Shown here: positions 27,174-36,063 of the stretch, in pieces
Layout of the letters: every line of letters starts with the position of its first letter
How positions within the stretch are numbered: position 1 is the first letter of the stretch
Assembly (NCBI GenBank): GCA_019233975.1
Contig: JAFALY010000030.1
Coordinates: 165,673 to 229,672, forward strand
Source: Alphaproteobacteria bacterium
GTDB lineage: Bacteria; Pseudomonadota; Alphaproteobacteria; UBA9219
DNA: 64,000 nucleotides
Direction: 5' to 3'
The notes under the pieces: generated by a model
The model's database searches: none
The model's input: the letters and a program-made list of their open reading frames with translations, nothing else
Told to the model about the DNA's origin: nothing
Program-made: the position numbers and the translations under genes

Positions 27174-27818
27174 GTGAGCCCCACGCGCGATACATCCCCC
27201 GCCCGCAACGGCAAAATATCCGGCCTTAAATTCAGCGGGTCGATTGAAACATCGCGCCCTATTAAGCGCAGGACCGACGTGTTTGTGTGGATTGTGACGA
27301 TCATCGTTATTGTCATGGTGATCGGCGGCTTGATTATCTCCGGCGGGTCGATTCGGGAGAAAATCCGCATCGGGCAGGCCGTACAGCAGATTGTCAGCCT
27401 GACCGGCGCCATTCGTGATGCCGCCAGCCGCGATAATATGTTTGGCATCAATAACCGCACCGATCTTATTGCCGCGGTCGCACGTACAGGGCAAATCACG
27501 GCAACGGGCAGCGTCAATGGTCTGTCCAGCCTTACAAACCCATGGGACCAACCCGTGACCGTTGTGTCTATCCCCGGCGGACAGATGCGTATGGAAACCA
27601 TTACGAGTGGTCGTATTTGCTATCGCTTGCTAAGCGTTTTCGGCCAGGATCCGGTTGATTTCGGTGTACACCGTATTGAAGTGCGCGGCACAACACCCAA
27701 CTGGCGGCAAGTTTATAATGGCACGGCGGGTGCAACAGCCATGACTGATCTGCAAATTGGCGCAGCCTGCAACGAAGGTGAGATCATCAACATCGCCCTT
27801 CTGTTCAATTTGCGGTGA
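27174..27818 (+). CDS. Type IV pilin-like membrane protein between shc and hpnG
   Basis: 214 residues. A 35-residue basic N-terminus precedes one membrane helix at about 37-57 (FVWIVTIIVIVMVIGGLIISG). A helix follows (RIGQAVQQIVSLTGAIRDAA) and then a small beta domain with GLSSLTNPWDQPVTVVSIPGG and a Cys pair (ICYRLL and GAACNEGE). The arrangement of an N-terminal hydrophobic helix running into an amphipathic helix with NPWG-like and late Cys features resembles PilS/bundle-type prepilins, but no clear prepilin peptidase site is visible. Starts at a GTG with AAGGAG 6 bases upstream. Five bases before hpnG. Role in hopanoid synthesis is unknown. Confidence 0.7.
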   Translation: MSPTRDTSPARNGKISGLKFSGSIETSRPIKRRTDVFVWIVTIIVIVMVIGGLIISGGSIREKIRIGQAVQQIVSLTGAIRDAASRDNMFGINNRTDLIAAVARTGQITATGSVNGLSSLTNPWDQPVTVVSIPGGQMRMETITSGRICYRLLSVFGQDPVDFGVHRIEVRGTTPNWRQVYNGTAGATAMTDLQIGAACNEGEIINIALLFNLR

Positions 27819-27822
27819 CGTT

Positions 27823-28479
27823 ATGACGCTGGGTATTCTGACAGGTTTGGAAACAGAAGCGGCATTGGCGCGAAAAATTCCCAACAGCATCGTGACTTGT
27901 TCTGGGGCCCGCCCGGCGCGCGCGCGTGTGCTGGCCCGCGAAATGATCGCGAAGGGCGCAACATGCCTGATGAGCTTTGGCATTGCAGGCGGTCTGTCAT
28001 CCGAAGCTCCCGTAGGATCCACCGTGATCGCAACGCATATCGTCAGCCATGACAACGCATGGAATTGCGACCCGGCTTGGATAACACGTCTGGCGGACTT
28101 GATGCCGCACGCGTTGTTGGGCGGCGTATGGGGGTCAGAAACATTGGTTCCCACGGCCGAGGAAAAGTTGGCGCTGTATAATCAATCACGCTGCCTGTCG
28201 GTGGATATGGAAAGTCAGTGCGCCGCTGAAATCGCCGCGCAATCGGGCGTCCCGATGATTGTTGTGCGCACCGTATGTGATGCCGCGCATATGAACGTGC
28301 CGCCGTTGGTGATGAACGCCATTAAGGAAGACGGTTCAACGGATGTGGGCCGCGCGGTCGTTAGCCTGTTGCGCTACCCGCGTCAGATCAAATCATTGAT
28401 TGATGTACAAAAAGGCGTGACCATCGCCCTGCAAAGGCTGGAGGCTTGCGCCACGCTACTGGCGGCAGCGCGGCCCTAG
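27823..28479 (+). CDS. hpnG: Hopanoid nucleoside phosphorylase-like protein HpnG
   Basis: 218 residues. Purine-nucleoside phosphorylase fold: GILTGLETEAALARKI opens, MSFGIAGGLSSEAPVG is the phosphate loop, and SVDMESQCAAEIAAQSGVPMIVVRTVCDAA carries the conserved glutamate and aspartate. HpnG removes adenine from adenosylhopane to give a phosphoribosyl-hopane on the way to bacteriohopanetetrol. Position after shc supports this over other nucleosidases. The start at 27823 follows a GGTGACGTT leader. Convergent with hpnH. Confidence 0.9.
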   Translation: MTLGILTGLETEAALARKIPNSIVTCSGARPARARVLAREMIAKGATCLMSFGIAGGLSSEAPVGSTVIATHIVSHDNAWNCDPAWITRLADLMPHALLGGVWGSETLVPTAEEKLALYNQSRCLSVDMESQCAAEIAAQSGVPMIVVRTVCDAAHMNVPPLVMNAIKEDGSTDVGRAVVSLLRYPRQIKSLIDVQKGVTIALQRLEACATLLAAARP

Positions 28480-28499
28480 CCCCTATTTACAACCTCAGC

Positions 28500-29675
28500 C
28501 TATTCAGCAGCGGCGGTCGACTTTTCTTCAGCCTGCTTCAGGACTTTTTGCGTGTGAATTTTCGTCAACGCTTCCTGAACATGCTGGCTGAACACGTATT
28601 CAGCCGGGCGCTGGTTCGACAGGTCGATATCCTTAGCCATCGCACCTTCGGTCTTGATGCCGGTGAAAGCGAGCTTCAACAGCTTCAGCGGATTGTTAAA
28701 TGAATCCTCGGCCGCGGTCGGCTCGTAACCACAATGGACCATGCAATTCGCGCACTTTTCATAGCGGCCCGTGCCGTACTTTTCCCACTCGGTCGTTTCA
28801 ATGAGTTCCTTGTAGGTCTTGGCATAGCCTTCGCCCAGCAGATAGCAAGGACGCTGCCAGCCAAAGATGTTGCGGGTTGGCAGGCCCCACGGCGTACATT
28901 CATACGACTGGTTACCGGCCAGATAATCCATGAACAGGTCCGACTGGCTGAAACGCCACTTGGCCTTACCCTGCTTCACGCGTTCCTTGCCCATGCGGAA
29001 GATGTCGCGGAACATATTCTTGGTGGCTTCGCGTGTCAGGAAATGCTGCTGATCGGGTGCGCGTTCATACGCATAACCCGGCGACACGGTGATGTCGTGC
29101 AGGCCGATTTCCATCATACGGTCAAAGAAGTTAGCCACGCGTTCCGGCACGGCGTTGTTAAACAGGGTGCAGTTGATATTGACGCGGAAGCCGGCTTCGA
29201 GCGCCTTGCGGATCGCGGCTTCGGCCTTCACATACACGCCATCCTGGCAAACCGAACGGTCATGATCTTTTTCGTCGCCGTCCAGATGGACCGAGAAGTT
29301 GAAATAGGGCGACGGCGTGAACAGATGCATCTTCTTTTCAAGAAGCAGCGCGTTCGTGCAAAGCGTGACGTATTTCTTTTTTGCGATAAGACCGGCAACG
29401 ATCTGTTCGATCTCACGATGCAGCAGCGGTTCACCGCCCGGAATGGAGACAATCGGCGCGCCGCATTCGTCAACCGCCTGCAGGCATTCTTCAACCGACA
29501 TGCGCTGGTTCAGGATTTCATCCGGATAATCGATCTTGCCGCAACCGGCGCAGGCCAGGTTACAACGGAACAACGGCTCCAGCATCAACACGAGCGGGTA
29601 ACGCTTGTTGCCCTTCAGCTTCTGCTTGATGATATAAAGTGCAACATCGAATTGTTGACGCAAGGGAACTGACAT
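28500..29675 (-). CDS. hpnH: Radical SAM adenosyl-hopane synthase HpnH
   Basis: 391 residues. The radical SAM cluster CNLACAGC places Cys38, Cys42 and Cys45 on the iron-sulfur cluster; SIPGGEPLLH is the GGEP motif. The C-terminal half has a Cys-rich stretch (EKCANCMVHCGYEP) typical of HpnH. It joins 5'-deoxyadenosine to diploptene as the first step of extended hopanoids, and HpnG acts next. The gene faces shc-hpnG and is divergent in direction from them, close to ispH on its own strand. Confidence 0.95.
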   Translation of the reverse strand: MSVPLRQQFDVALYIIKQKLKGNKRYPLVLMLEPLFRCNLACAGCGKIDYPDEILNQRMSVEECLQAVDECGAPIVSIPGGEPLLHREIEQIVAGLIAKKKYVTLCTNALLLEKKMHLFTPSPYFNFSVHLDGDEKDHDRSVCQDGVYVKAEAAIRKALEAGFRVNINCTLFNNAVPERVANFFDRMMEIGLHDITVSPGYAYERAPDQQHFLTREATKNMFRDIFRMGKERVKQGKAKWRFSQSDLFMDYLAGNQSYECTPWGLPTRNIFGWQRPCYLLGEGYAKTYKELIETTEWEKYGTGRYEKCANCMVHCGYEPTAAEDSFNNPLKLLKLAFTGIKTEGAMAKDIDLSNQRPAEYVFSQHVQEALTKIHTQKVLKQAEEKSTAAAE

Positions 29676-29706
29676 TTTCTTCTTCCTGTATTGTTAAACG
29701 ACTACA

Positions 29707-29910
29707 TTAGAACCAACCGCGATGCCCCAAACTATTGGCGTGTGTTGCATCCGCTCCACCCTGACTATTGGGACGATATCCTTCCATCCCTTCCGTTACA
29801 TCACCCGTTGGTCGCGTGCGCTCTTTGTGATGGCCGGTAATTATGATTTTCCGACCAAAATAGAGCGCTACCACACATGTCGCCATAATTGCAGTAACCG
29901 GTAGCAACAT
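29707..29910 (-). CDS. Small hypothetical membrane protein between hpnH and ispH
   Basis: 67 residues: one N-terminal hydrophobic segment (LLPVTAIMATCVVALYFG) then a polar Gly/His-rich tail. There is no clear ribosome site and no motif I recognise. It fills the gap between ispH and hpnH on the same strand. It may be a real short membrane protein or a chance open frame. Confidence 0.35.
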   Translation of the reverse strand: MLLPVTAIMATCVVALYFGRKIIITGHHKERTRPTGDVTEGMEGYRPNSQGGADATHANSLGHRGWF

Positions 29911-29928
29911 GCGACGACACCGTATTCT

Positions 29929-30891
29929 TTACGCAACCGCGCTGTCGTCGGCTGATTTACGGCCTGTGGCCTTGGTCAGCGAAAGCGGCAAACGGAAATG
30001 CACATTCTCTTCAACGCCCGGCAAAATGGATACTTCGACGGGTTCGATCTGGCGCAGGCGTTCGATCAATTCCTGAACCAGATCTTCCGGCGCTGATGCG
30101 CCAGCGGTAATACCAATGCGCGCCTTGCCCTTCACCCATTCGGTCTGGAGGTGCGAAGCGTCTTCAATCAGGTAGGCAGGAACGCCGACTTCTTCGGCAC
30201 GTTCACGCAAACGGTTGGAGTTCGAGCTGTTATGCGCGCCAATTACCAGCACAACATCTACATGCTTGGCCAATTCGCGGACCGCCGCCTGGCGGTTCTG
30301 CGTGGCATAACAGATATCCTTGGTCGCCGGGCCGACGATGTTCGGGAAACGCGCCTTCAGCGCATCAATAACGGCCTTGGTGTCATCGACGCTCAGGGTC
30401 GTCTGCGTGATGTAGGCCAGCATGTCATCATCCTTGACCTGCAGCTTGGCGACATCTTCAACTTCGGAGATCAGGTGCACAACGCCCGGGATACGGCCCA
30501 GCGTGCCTTCGATTTCAGGATGGCCTTCATGGCCGATCAGGATAATCTCGCGGCCCTGCTTGGCATAACGCTGTCCTTCGGTGTGCACCTTGGACACCAA
30601 CGGGCAGGTCGCGTCGATCACCTGCAGACCGCGATCCATGGCATGGTTTTCAACATTTTCGGCAACGCCATGCGCACTGAAAATCGTGACGGCGCCGGCG
30701 GGCACCTCATCAGTTTCTTCGACGAATTTGACGCCCTTGTCGGCCAAACGCTTCACAACATGCGGGTTATGTACAATTTCATGGCGCACATAAATGGGCG
30801 GGCCGAATTTTTCCAAGGCCTGCTCGACAATTTCAATCGCACGTTCGACACCGGCACAAAAACCGCGGGGCTGGGCGAGGACAATCTTCAT
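29929..30891 (-). CDS. ispH: 4-hydroxy-3-methylbut-2-enyl diphosphate reductase
   Basis: 320 residues. IspH signature [19 protein letters not shown] carries the first iron-sulfur cysteine (Cys12), HGVAENV and IDATCPLV hold the second, and [10 protein letters not shown] the third. It makes IPP and DMAPP in the last step of the MEP pathway, feeding the polyprenyl synthase and squalene made for Shc. Clustering with hpnH is common in hopanoid producers. Confidence 0.96.
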   Translation of the reverse strand: MKIVLAQPRGFCAGVERAIEIVEQALEKFGPPIYVRHEIVHNPHVVKRLADKGVKFVEETDEVPAGAVTIFSAHGVAENVENHAMDRGLQVIDATCPLVSKVHTEGQRYAKQGREIILIGHEGHPEIEGTLGRIPGVVHLISEVEDVAKLQVKDDDMLAYITQTTLSVDDTKAVIDALKARFPNIVGPATKDICYATQNRQAAVRELAKHVDVVLVIGAHNSSNSNRLRERAEEVGVPAYLIEDASHLQTEWVKGKARIGITAGASAPEDLVQELIERLRQIEPVEVSILPGVEENVHFRLPLSLTKATGRKSADDSAVA

Positions 30892-31048
30892 CTTTCAACC
30901 TTTGGCATAAACAATTGTTAAGAAGCGGAATTTACGAGATCACGCCGCCAGATGCAAATCAAAATGGCACTAGCACTGTACCGGATACAATTTGCTTATG
31001 GAAAACAGCCAATTACAGCGTTTGATCATCCTGTAACAACGGTTACAG

Positions 31049-31270
31049 TTAGCCAGGTTGGGGACCAGAAGGCTCTCTACCCAAGAAATATCCAGCCACA
31101 CCACCTATAACTGCCGATGACACAAATGCCGCGACCAATAACGCTGGATTTGCTAGCAAAAAGGCATGCACCGTCGGGACTGCTAGCGTAGCCGCATAAC
31201 AAATGCCCATGGCAACCAGAGCCATAAACGGGGCCAAGCTAGGGATTTGTTTATTTCTTTCACCACTCAT
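31049..31270 (-). CDS. Small two-helix membrane protein
   Basis: 73 residues with two hydrophobic helices (about 13-32 and 41-62) and a short polar tail ending SGPQPG. The ribosome site AAGGAGA lies 8 bases before the ATG, so translation is credible. No family is recognised. It lies alone between ispH and the class IV aminotransferase gene on the minus strand. Confidence 0.65.
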   Translation of the reverse strand: MSGERNKQIPSLAPFMALVAMGICYAATLAVPTVHAFLLANPALLVAAFVSSAVIGGVAGYFLGREPSGPQPG

Positions 31271-31369
31271 AAAAAATTCTCCTTAGATCGCATTAAATAA
31301 AAGGTATATGACGGGCATAGAAGGCCGTCAGGTTGAAATCAATTCAAAACATATAGTTAATACTATGCT

Positions 31370-32242
31370 TCAGGCGCAACACCCCTGCACATGGGCTGTA
31401 TAAGCCGTCCGCAACCGGGCAAACACAGGTGCAGCAAGGGTTTGCGCGTAGTGCGTGTCGTCAATCCTGCGGATGGGCATCATTTCTATATAGGTACTGG
31501 AGGTAAACGCTTCCGTCGCGCGGGTAAGTTCTGTGGTGGCAATATCGCGCTCTTCGACCTTGATATCCAGACCGCGTGCCAGATCGATGAGCGTCGCGCG
31601 CGTCACGCCATACAACATCCCGCGCCGCGGGGTACACAGAACGCCGTCAATGACGCAGAAAAAATTGCTGATGGTCGTCTCGGTCACATAGCCGTCAGGG
31701 TGGACGTACAGAACTTCGTCAAAATCCGTGCCGTCCAGGGCACGCGCTGCGACAACGCCCGATACATAATTGGTGCTTTTGACCGTTGGAAGATGCCGCG
31801 CAAACGGCACCGTTTTGACACCTGACCCTTTGGCATAAATGTCATGCCCATAGGGGGTTTCAGTCTGCTTGGGGGATGCCTCGCCTTCCAGAATGATCAG
31901 ATGCGGTTTGAAATCCTTGTCATTCTTGAACCCATAGCCGCCCACATGGCCACATTCGCCAAAGGTCAGATAGTACCGCACCGTGCTGTGCGCAAATTTA
32001 TTTTGCGCGATGATGTGCCGCGTTGCCGCGTCCAGTGCCGCGGTGTCCAACGGGATTGTGATGCCGAGCTCGGTTGCACCGGCCATAAAACGCTGGATAT
32101 GCGCATCAAGCTTGAATGGCTTGCCGCCATAGACGCGCGTCATTTCAAACAAGGTCATGCCGCGGCTAAAGCCGTAATCCGTCACGCCAATCTTTAAAGT
32201 GGAGGAGTCGACAAACTGGCCGTCATAGTAGGCTATAGGCAT
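31370..32242 (-). CDS. Class IV aminotransferase (branched-chain or D-amino acid type)
   Basis: 290 residues, PLP fold IV. MPIAYYDGQFVD and the N-terminal YGFSRGMTLFEMTRVYGGKPF match this class; the PLP lysine is in HLPTVKSTNYVSGV; DEVLYVHPDGYVTETTISNFF is the cofactor phosphate and tail motif. Candidate activities are branched-chain amino acid transaminase, D-alanine transaminase or 4-amino-4-deoxychorismate lyase. Absence of neighbours of those pathways leaves the substrate open. Confidence 0.85.
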   Translation of the reverse strand: MPIAYYDGQFVDSSTLKIGVTDYGFSRGMTLFEMTRVYGGKPFKLDAHIQRFMAGATELGITIPLDTAALDAATRHIIAQNKFAHSTVRYYLTFGECGHVGGYGFKNDKDFKPHLIILEGEASPKQTETPYGHDIYAKGSGVKTVPFARHLPTVKSTNYVSGVVAARALDGTDFDEVLYVHPDGYVTETTISNFFCVIDGVLCTPRRGMLYGVTRATLIDLARGLDIKVEERDIATTELTRATEAFTSSTYIEMMPIRRIDDTHYAQTLAAPVFARLRTAYTAHVQGCCA

Positions 32243-32304
32243 AACACATTCCCCAAATCAACAATGTGGCACTAGCCTACCGCCACGCCATGCTCGCCTC
32301 AACC

Positions 32305-33336
32305 CTATTTGTTATTGATATCATTCCAGTGCGCAACATTGCGGTTGTGTTCATCCAACGTACTGGCGAAAGCATGCCCGCCGGTACCGTCGGCGACAAA
32401 GTACAGATAATCATGCGTTTCGGGGTGCAAAACAGCCTCTATCGCCGCACGACCTGGGTTGCAGATGGGCTGCGGCGGCAAGCCGTCGCTGGCGTAGGTG
32501 TTGATGGGTGACGGGAAAGACAAATCATCATGCGACAGGGCATGATCCATAACCTGCCTGCCCTTTGTTATGGCATAGATAACAGTCGGGTCAGATTGCA
32601 GGCGCATATGCTGCCTTAAACGGTTATAGAAAACACCGGCAATGCGCGGACGCTCTGCCGCCTTACCGGTCTCCTTTTCAACGATGGAGGCCAGAACCAG
32701 CGCTTCCTGTGGTGTTGTCAAAGGCAGATTTGCGTCACGGTGCGTCCATAAATCAGCCAGCATATCCGTCATGCCTTTGCGCATGCGCACAATCACGGAC
32801 GCACGCGTGTCACCGTAATTATAGCGATAGGTTTCAGGCATCAGGCTGCCCTCATCCGGCAACGGGCCAACACCGCCTTCCAGAATGGGAATGTCGTTCA
32901 GATTGTGCACAACCTCCGCCACCGTCAGCCCTTCCGCAACGGTAAAGCGATGCACAACCGAGCGGCCTTCATGGATCATCAGCACGATATCGGCAATGCT
33001 TTCATGCGGCGTAATCTGATATTCGCCTTCCTTCAGCACATGCGCCGCCATCAGCTTGGCACCGATATGGAATAACAATGAGGATCGCACCGCGCCGTGT
33101 GCGGCCAGCAAATCGCCCATGCCACGAGTTGATGTGCCGTGCGGAATGACTACCGTTACGGGATCAACGGCAGGGCCCGGCATAACAAGGCCCGCAAAAA
33201 TGGAGGCGGGAACAAGCGCCGACCCGGCCATAATCAAATAGCAAACGCGCTTTGCGATACCCGACAAAATGCCGGAGCGGGCCGGGTGTTTGGCCGATTG
33301 TGGTGGGTTGGGTTGGTGCGGTTCGAGGGGCAGCAT
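32305..33336 (-). CDS. mltG: Endolytic murein transglycosylase MltG
   Basis: About 343 residues. An N-terminal cytoplasmic segment is followed by a membrane anchor, then a LysM-like part (VTVVIPHGTSTRGMGDLLAAHGAV) and the YceG catalytic domain. The catalytic glutamate lies in LASIVEKETG. RPRIAGVFYNRLRQHMRLQSDPTVIYA and DGLPPQPICNPGRAAIEA are typical MltG blocks. It cuts nascent glycan strands and ends elongation. The start could be the ATG at 33336 or a TTG at 33354. Confidence 0.93.
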   Translation of the reverse strand: MLPLEPHQPNPPQSAKHPARSGILSGIAKRVCYLIMAGSALVPASIFAGLVMPGPAVDPVTVVIPHGTSTRGMGDLLAAHGAVRSSLLFHIGAKLMAAHVLKEGEYQITPHESIADIVLMIHEGRSVVHRFTVAEGLTVAEVVHNLNDIPILEGGVGPLPDEGSLMPETYRYNYGDTRASVIVRMRKGMTDMLADLWTHRDANLPLTTPQEALVLASIVEKETGKAAERPRIAGVFYNRLRQHMRLQSDPTVIYAITKGRQVMDHALSHDDLSFPSPINTYASDGLPPQPICNPGRAAIEAVLHPETHDYLYFVADGTGGHAFASTLDEHNRNVAHWNDINNK

Positions 33337-33490
33337 CAGGATGGCCGATAACAAGGCAGATTCGTTCTAGCAGCTTTTTAGTATAGAATGGTTAATAGCT
33401 TTGTCATTTCAGGATAGACAAAACGGCCCTTTCAGGGCATGAAAACCGCAACCGATCTGTTAACGACCAAGCCCATAAGGATGAAGCGCT

Positions 33491-34021
33491 ATGGATATCA
33501 AGAAAATTCCGACCGGCAAGAACCCGCCCGACGAAATCAACGTCATTATCGAAATTCCGCAAGGCAGCTCGCTGAAGTACGAACACGACAAGGACTCAGG
33601 CGCGATCTTCGTCGACCGTTATCTTAGCACCCCCATGCACTACCCCTGCGACTATGGCTATATCCCGCACACCCTGTCGGACGACGGCGACCCTTGTGAC
33701 GTTCTGGTCGTATCGCCGCAACCCATTATGCCCGGCTGCGTCATTGCCTGCCGTCCGGTTGGCGTGCTGAAGATGAAGGATGAAAAAGGCGGTGACGAAA
33801 AGATTGTCGCCGTACCAATAGACAAGCTGACCAAACTTTACGCGAATGTGAAGTCGCATACCGACCTGCCGCAACCTTTGTGCGAACAGATCGACCATTT
33901 CTTCCGCCGCTATAAGGATCTGGAAAAAGGCAAGTTCGTCGAAGTCCTGGGCTGGGGCGACGCCGAAGAAGCCAAGAGCATGATCCGCGCCGCTATTCAG
34001 CGCGTGGCCAAGGCCGCCTGA
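33491..34021 (+). CDS. ppa: Inorganic pyrophosphatase
   Basis: 176 residues, family I. Conserved YPCDYGYIPHTLSDDGDPCDVLVV holds the metal-binding aspartates (DDGDPCDVL). It hydrolyses pyrophosphate from biosynthesis to phosphate. AAGGA lies about 10 bases before the ATG. A strong terminator follows the stop at 34048-34074. It is alone on the plus strand between mltG and a dioxygenase gene. Confidence 0.97.
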   Translation: MDIKKIPTGKNPPDEINVIIEIPQGSSLKYEHDKDSGAIFVDRYLSTPMHYPCDYGYIPHTLSDDGDPCDVLVVSPQPIMPGCVIACRPVGVLKMKDEKGGDEKIVAVPIDKLTKLYANVKSHTDLPQPLCEQIDHFFRRYKDLEKGKFVEVLGWGDAEEAKSMIRAAIQRVAKAA

Positions 34022-34047
34022 TTGAGACATCAGGCAACGGAATGAAG

Positions 34048-34074
34048 AACGCCGGGTCACCCCGGCGTTTTTTT
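34048..34074 (+). terminator. Rho-independent terminator after ppa
   Basis: AACGCCGGG, loop TCAC, CCCGGCGTT, then a T run (TTTTTTT). A near-perfect 9-base stem 26 bases after the ppa stop. Confidence 0.9.
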
Positions 34075-34087
34075 ATGTCAGGCTATT

Positions 34088-35071
34088 TTATTTCGTCAGA
34101 CCGATATCGCGTAGCCGCTGTTTCAAAAATTCATTCGCTGTGATGGACTGCGGATACTGGTCGGGATTGTCGGCGCTGATGCATGTGGACAGCGTTTTAA
34201 TGACATAGTCCGGCGCAAAATGCAGGAAGAACGGCGTCGAATAACGCGCAAAACGCGCGCGTTCCGGATCCGGGTTCACGACACGGTGAATGGTTGACGG
34301 CAGTACATGGTTGGTCAGTCGTGACAACATATCGCCGATATTGACCACAATACATCCTTCGGGTGGCGTAATTGGCAACCACGTGCCATCGCGGTCCAGC
34401 AGTTGCAGCCCCGGCTCCTCAGCGCCCATCAGCAAGGTGATGACGTTGATGTCACCATGCGCGCCAGCACGGACACTCGGTCCCTCCTTTTCAACAGGCG
34501 GGTAGTGCAGCAGGCGCAGAATGCTGTTCCCATCCTTGACGGGATCAGCAAAAAATTCGGTATCAAGGTGCAGGTAACGCGCAATCGCGCGCAGCACGTT
34601 ATTCCCCAGATGATCCAGTGATTGAAACAGCCCCGTAACGCCGGGTTTAAAATCAGCGACTTCCGCCGGCCATATATTTGGCTTCATAATATCGGCAAAA
34701 CGGTGCCCCGACGGCAGGTCGCGCCCCATATGCCAAAACTCCTTCAGGTCACTGTGATCATAACCTTTCGCCGTCTCAACACCGAAAGGCGTATAACCGC
34801 GCTGCCCGCCCTGCCCTTTTTGGTGATATTGCTCTTTAACCGCCGCGGGCAAGGCATAGAACGCCTTTGTCGCTGCCAGCGTACGGTCCACAAACGCTTT
34901 GTCAAAACCAAGGCGTGGCGCAGTGAACAGTTCAGACAACACGGCAAAGCCGTAACGTTGGAACGATGCGCCTAATGCCTGCGAAAAAGCATCGAAATCC
35001 TGATCATACAGCGAAAGTGGAACCGGCGTTATGGCGGAACTGTCAAACTTTTTGGCAACAGCGGCGGTCAT
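34088..35071 (-). CDS. 2-oxoglutarate/Fe(II) dioxygenase of the isopenicillin N synthase-like family
   Basis: 327 residues from the ATG at 35071, which has a GGGGG ribosome site 6 bases upstream. An ATG at 35077 overlaps the epimerase stop as ATGA but is too close to that site. Iron ligands are H and D in AHGDINVITLL and the later H in STIHRVVNP, with the 2OG-binding arginine and serine in ARYSTPFFLHF. The N-terminal region has the DIOX_N pattern with GFAVL, and RGYTPFG. Substrate is unknown. It is cotranscribed with the epimerase gene upstream. Confidence 0.85.
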   Translation of the reverse strand: MTAAVAKKFDSSAITPVPLSLYDQDFDAFSQALGASFQRYGFAVLSELFTAPRLGFDKAFVDRTLAATKAFYALPAAVKEQYHQKGQGGQRGYTPFGVETAKGYDHSDLKEFWHMGRDLPSGHRFADIMKPNIWPAEVADFKPGVTGLFQSLDHLGNNVLRAIARYLHLDTEFFADPVKDGNSILRLLHYPPVEKEGPSVRAGAHGDINVITLLMGAEEPGLQLLDRDGTWLPITPPEGCIVVNIGDMLSRLTNHVLPSTIHRVVNPDPERARFARYSTPFFLHFAPDYVIKTLSTCISADNPDQYPQSITANEFLKQRLRDIGLTK

Positions 35072-35073
35072 GA

Positions 35074-35976
35074 TCATCCCCCTTTGGTTACACGTTTTAA
35101 TTCCTCAACACCTTCACGGAAATCAACAGCGGGAACCCAGCCGAGGATCGCGCGCGCCTTGCTGATATCCGCCAATGTGGCCGTCGCGTCACCCTTGCGC
35201 GGCACTTCGAAAACCTGATCGGCGGAAATCATGTCGGCCAGTTGACGCACAGAATGGCTGACGCCGCTGCCGATATTGAACACATCACCATGCACATCGC
35301 CTTCGAACGCGCGGATATTAGCGGCAACGACATCGCGCACATGGACAAAATCACGACTTTGTGACCCGTCACCATGAATGGTCAGGGGCAGTCCCGACGC
35401 CCATTGGCGCAGGAATATCCCCATCACAAGGGCATAGGCCCCTGTCATTTGCTGACGCGGGCCATAGACGTTGAAATAGCGCAGGCTGACAACAGGCAGC
35501 CCGTACATTTTGTCGAACATCAACGCGTATTGCTCGCCCACATGTTTTGTAAGGCTGTAGAGGTTCAAAAACTGCGGCGGCAAATCTTCCCGATGCGGCG
35601 CGGGCAGATTGCCATAATGGGTCGATGAAGCGCTGTAGATCAGTTTACGCACACCCGCTTCGCGGGCAGCGATCAGGATATTCTGTGTACCGATAATATT
35701 GGGGTATGTGCAGGCCTGCACGTCATCAAGCGACGGCGCGACACGGCTCAGCGCGGCCAGATGAAAAATGCCCACAGCCCCCTGTGCCGCCTTGCGGCAG
35801 GTTTCCAGATCCGCCACATCGCCCTGCACAAATTCAGCGGCACCTGGCACATATTCGCGGAAACCGGAGATCAGATTATCCAGCACACGCACGCGATAGC
35901 CGCGTACCAGCAAGCCTTCAGTCAAATGGCTGCCGATAAAACCTGCGCCGCCTGTAACAAGGACAAGATCGCCCAT
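35074..35976 (-). CDS. NAD-dependent nucleotide-sugar epimerase/dehydratase
   Basis: 300 residues. Extended SDR fold: VLVTGGAGFIGSHL is the NAD loop, YSASSTHYG and YSLTKHVGE hold the catalytic Ser and Tyr-x-x-x-Lys, and RYFNVYGPRQ the sugar site. It is of the UDP-glucose 4-epimerase type; the actual sugar is not readable. ATG 35976 has GAGGGG just upstream; a TTG at 35991 is a weaker alternative. It overlaps the dioxygenase gene. Confidence 0.9.
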   Translation of the reverse strand: MGDLVLVTGGAGFIGSHLTEGLLVRGYRVRVLDNLISGFREYVPGAAEFVQGDVADLETCRKAAQGAVGIFHLAALSRVAPSLDDVQACTYPNIIGTQNILIAAREAGVRKLIYSASSTHYGNLPAPHREDLPPQFLNLYSLTKHVGEQYALMFDKMYGLPVVSLRYFNVYGPRQQMTGAYALVMGIFLRQWASGLPLTIHGDGSQSRDFVHVRDVVAANIRAFEGDVHGDVFNIGSGVSHSVRQLADMISADQVFEVPRKGDATATLADISKARAILGWVPAVDFREGVEELKRVTKGG

Positions 35977-36063
35977 TGGCCCCTCAAACAAACTGGATGG
36001 GCTCAGTTACACAACAGACGGGCGGGTGATGCAAGAAGATACTGGAAGGCTATTGATAAGGCT

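Noticed and set aside
29722..29904. 60-residue plus-strand frame opposite the small hpnH-ispH gap gene
   Set aside because: No hydrophobic or domain pattern and no ribosome site.
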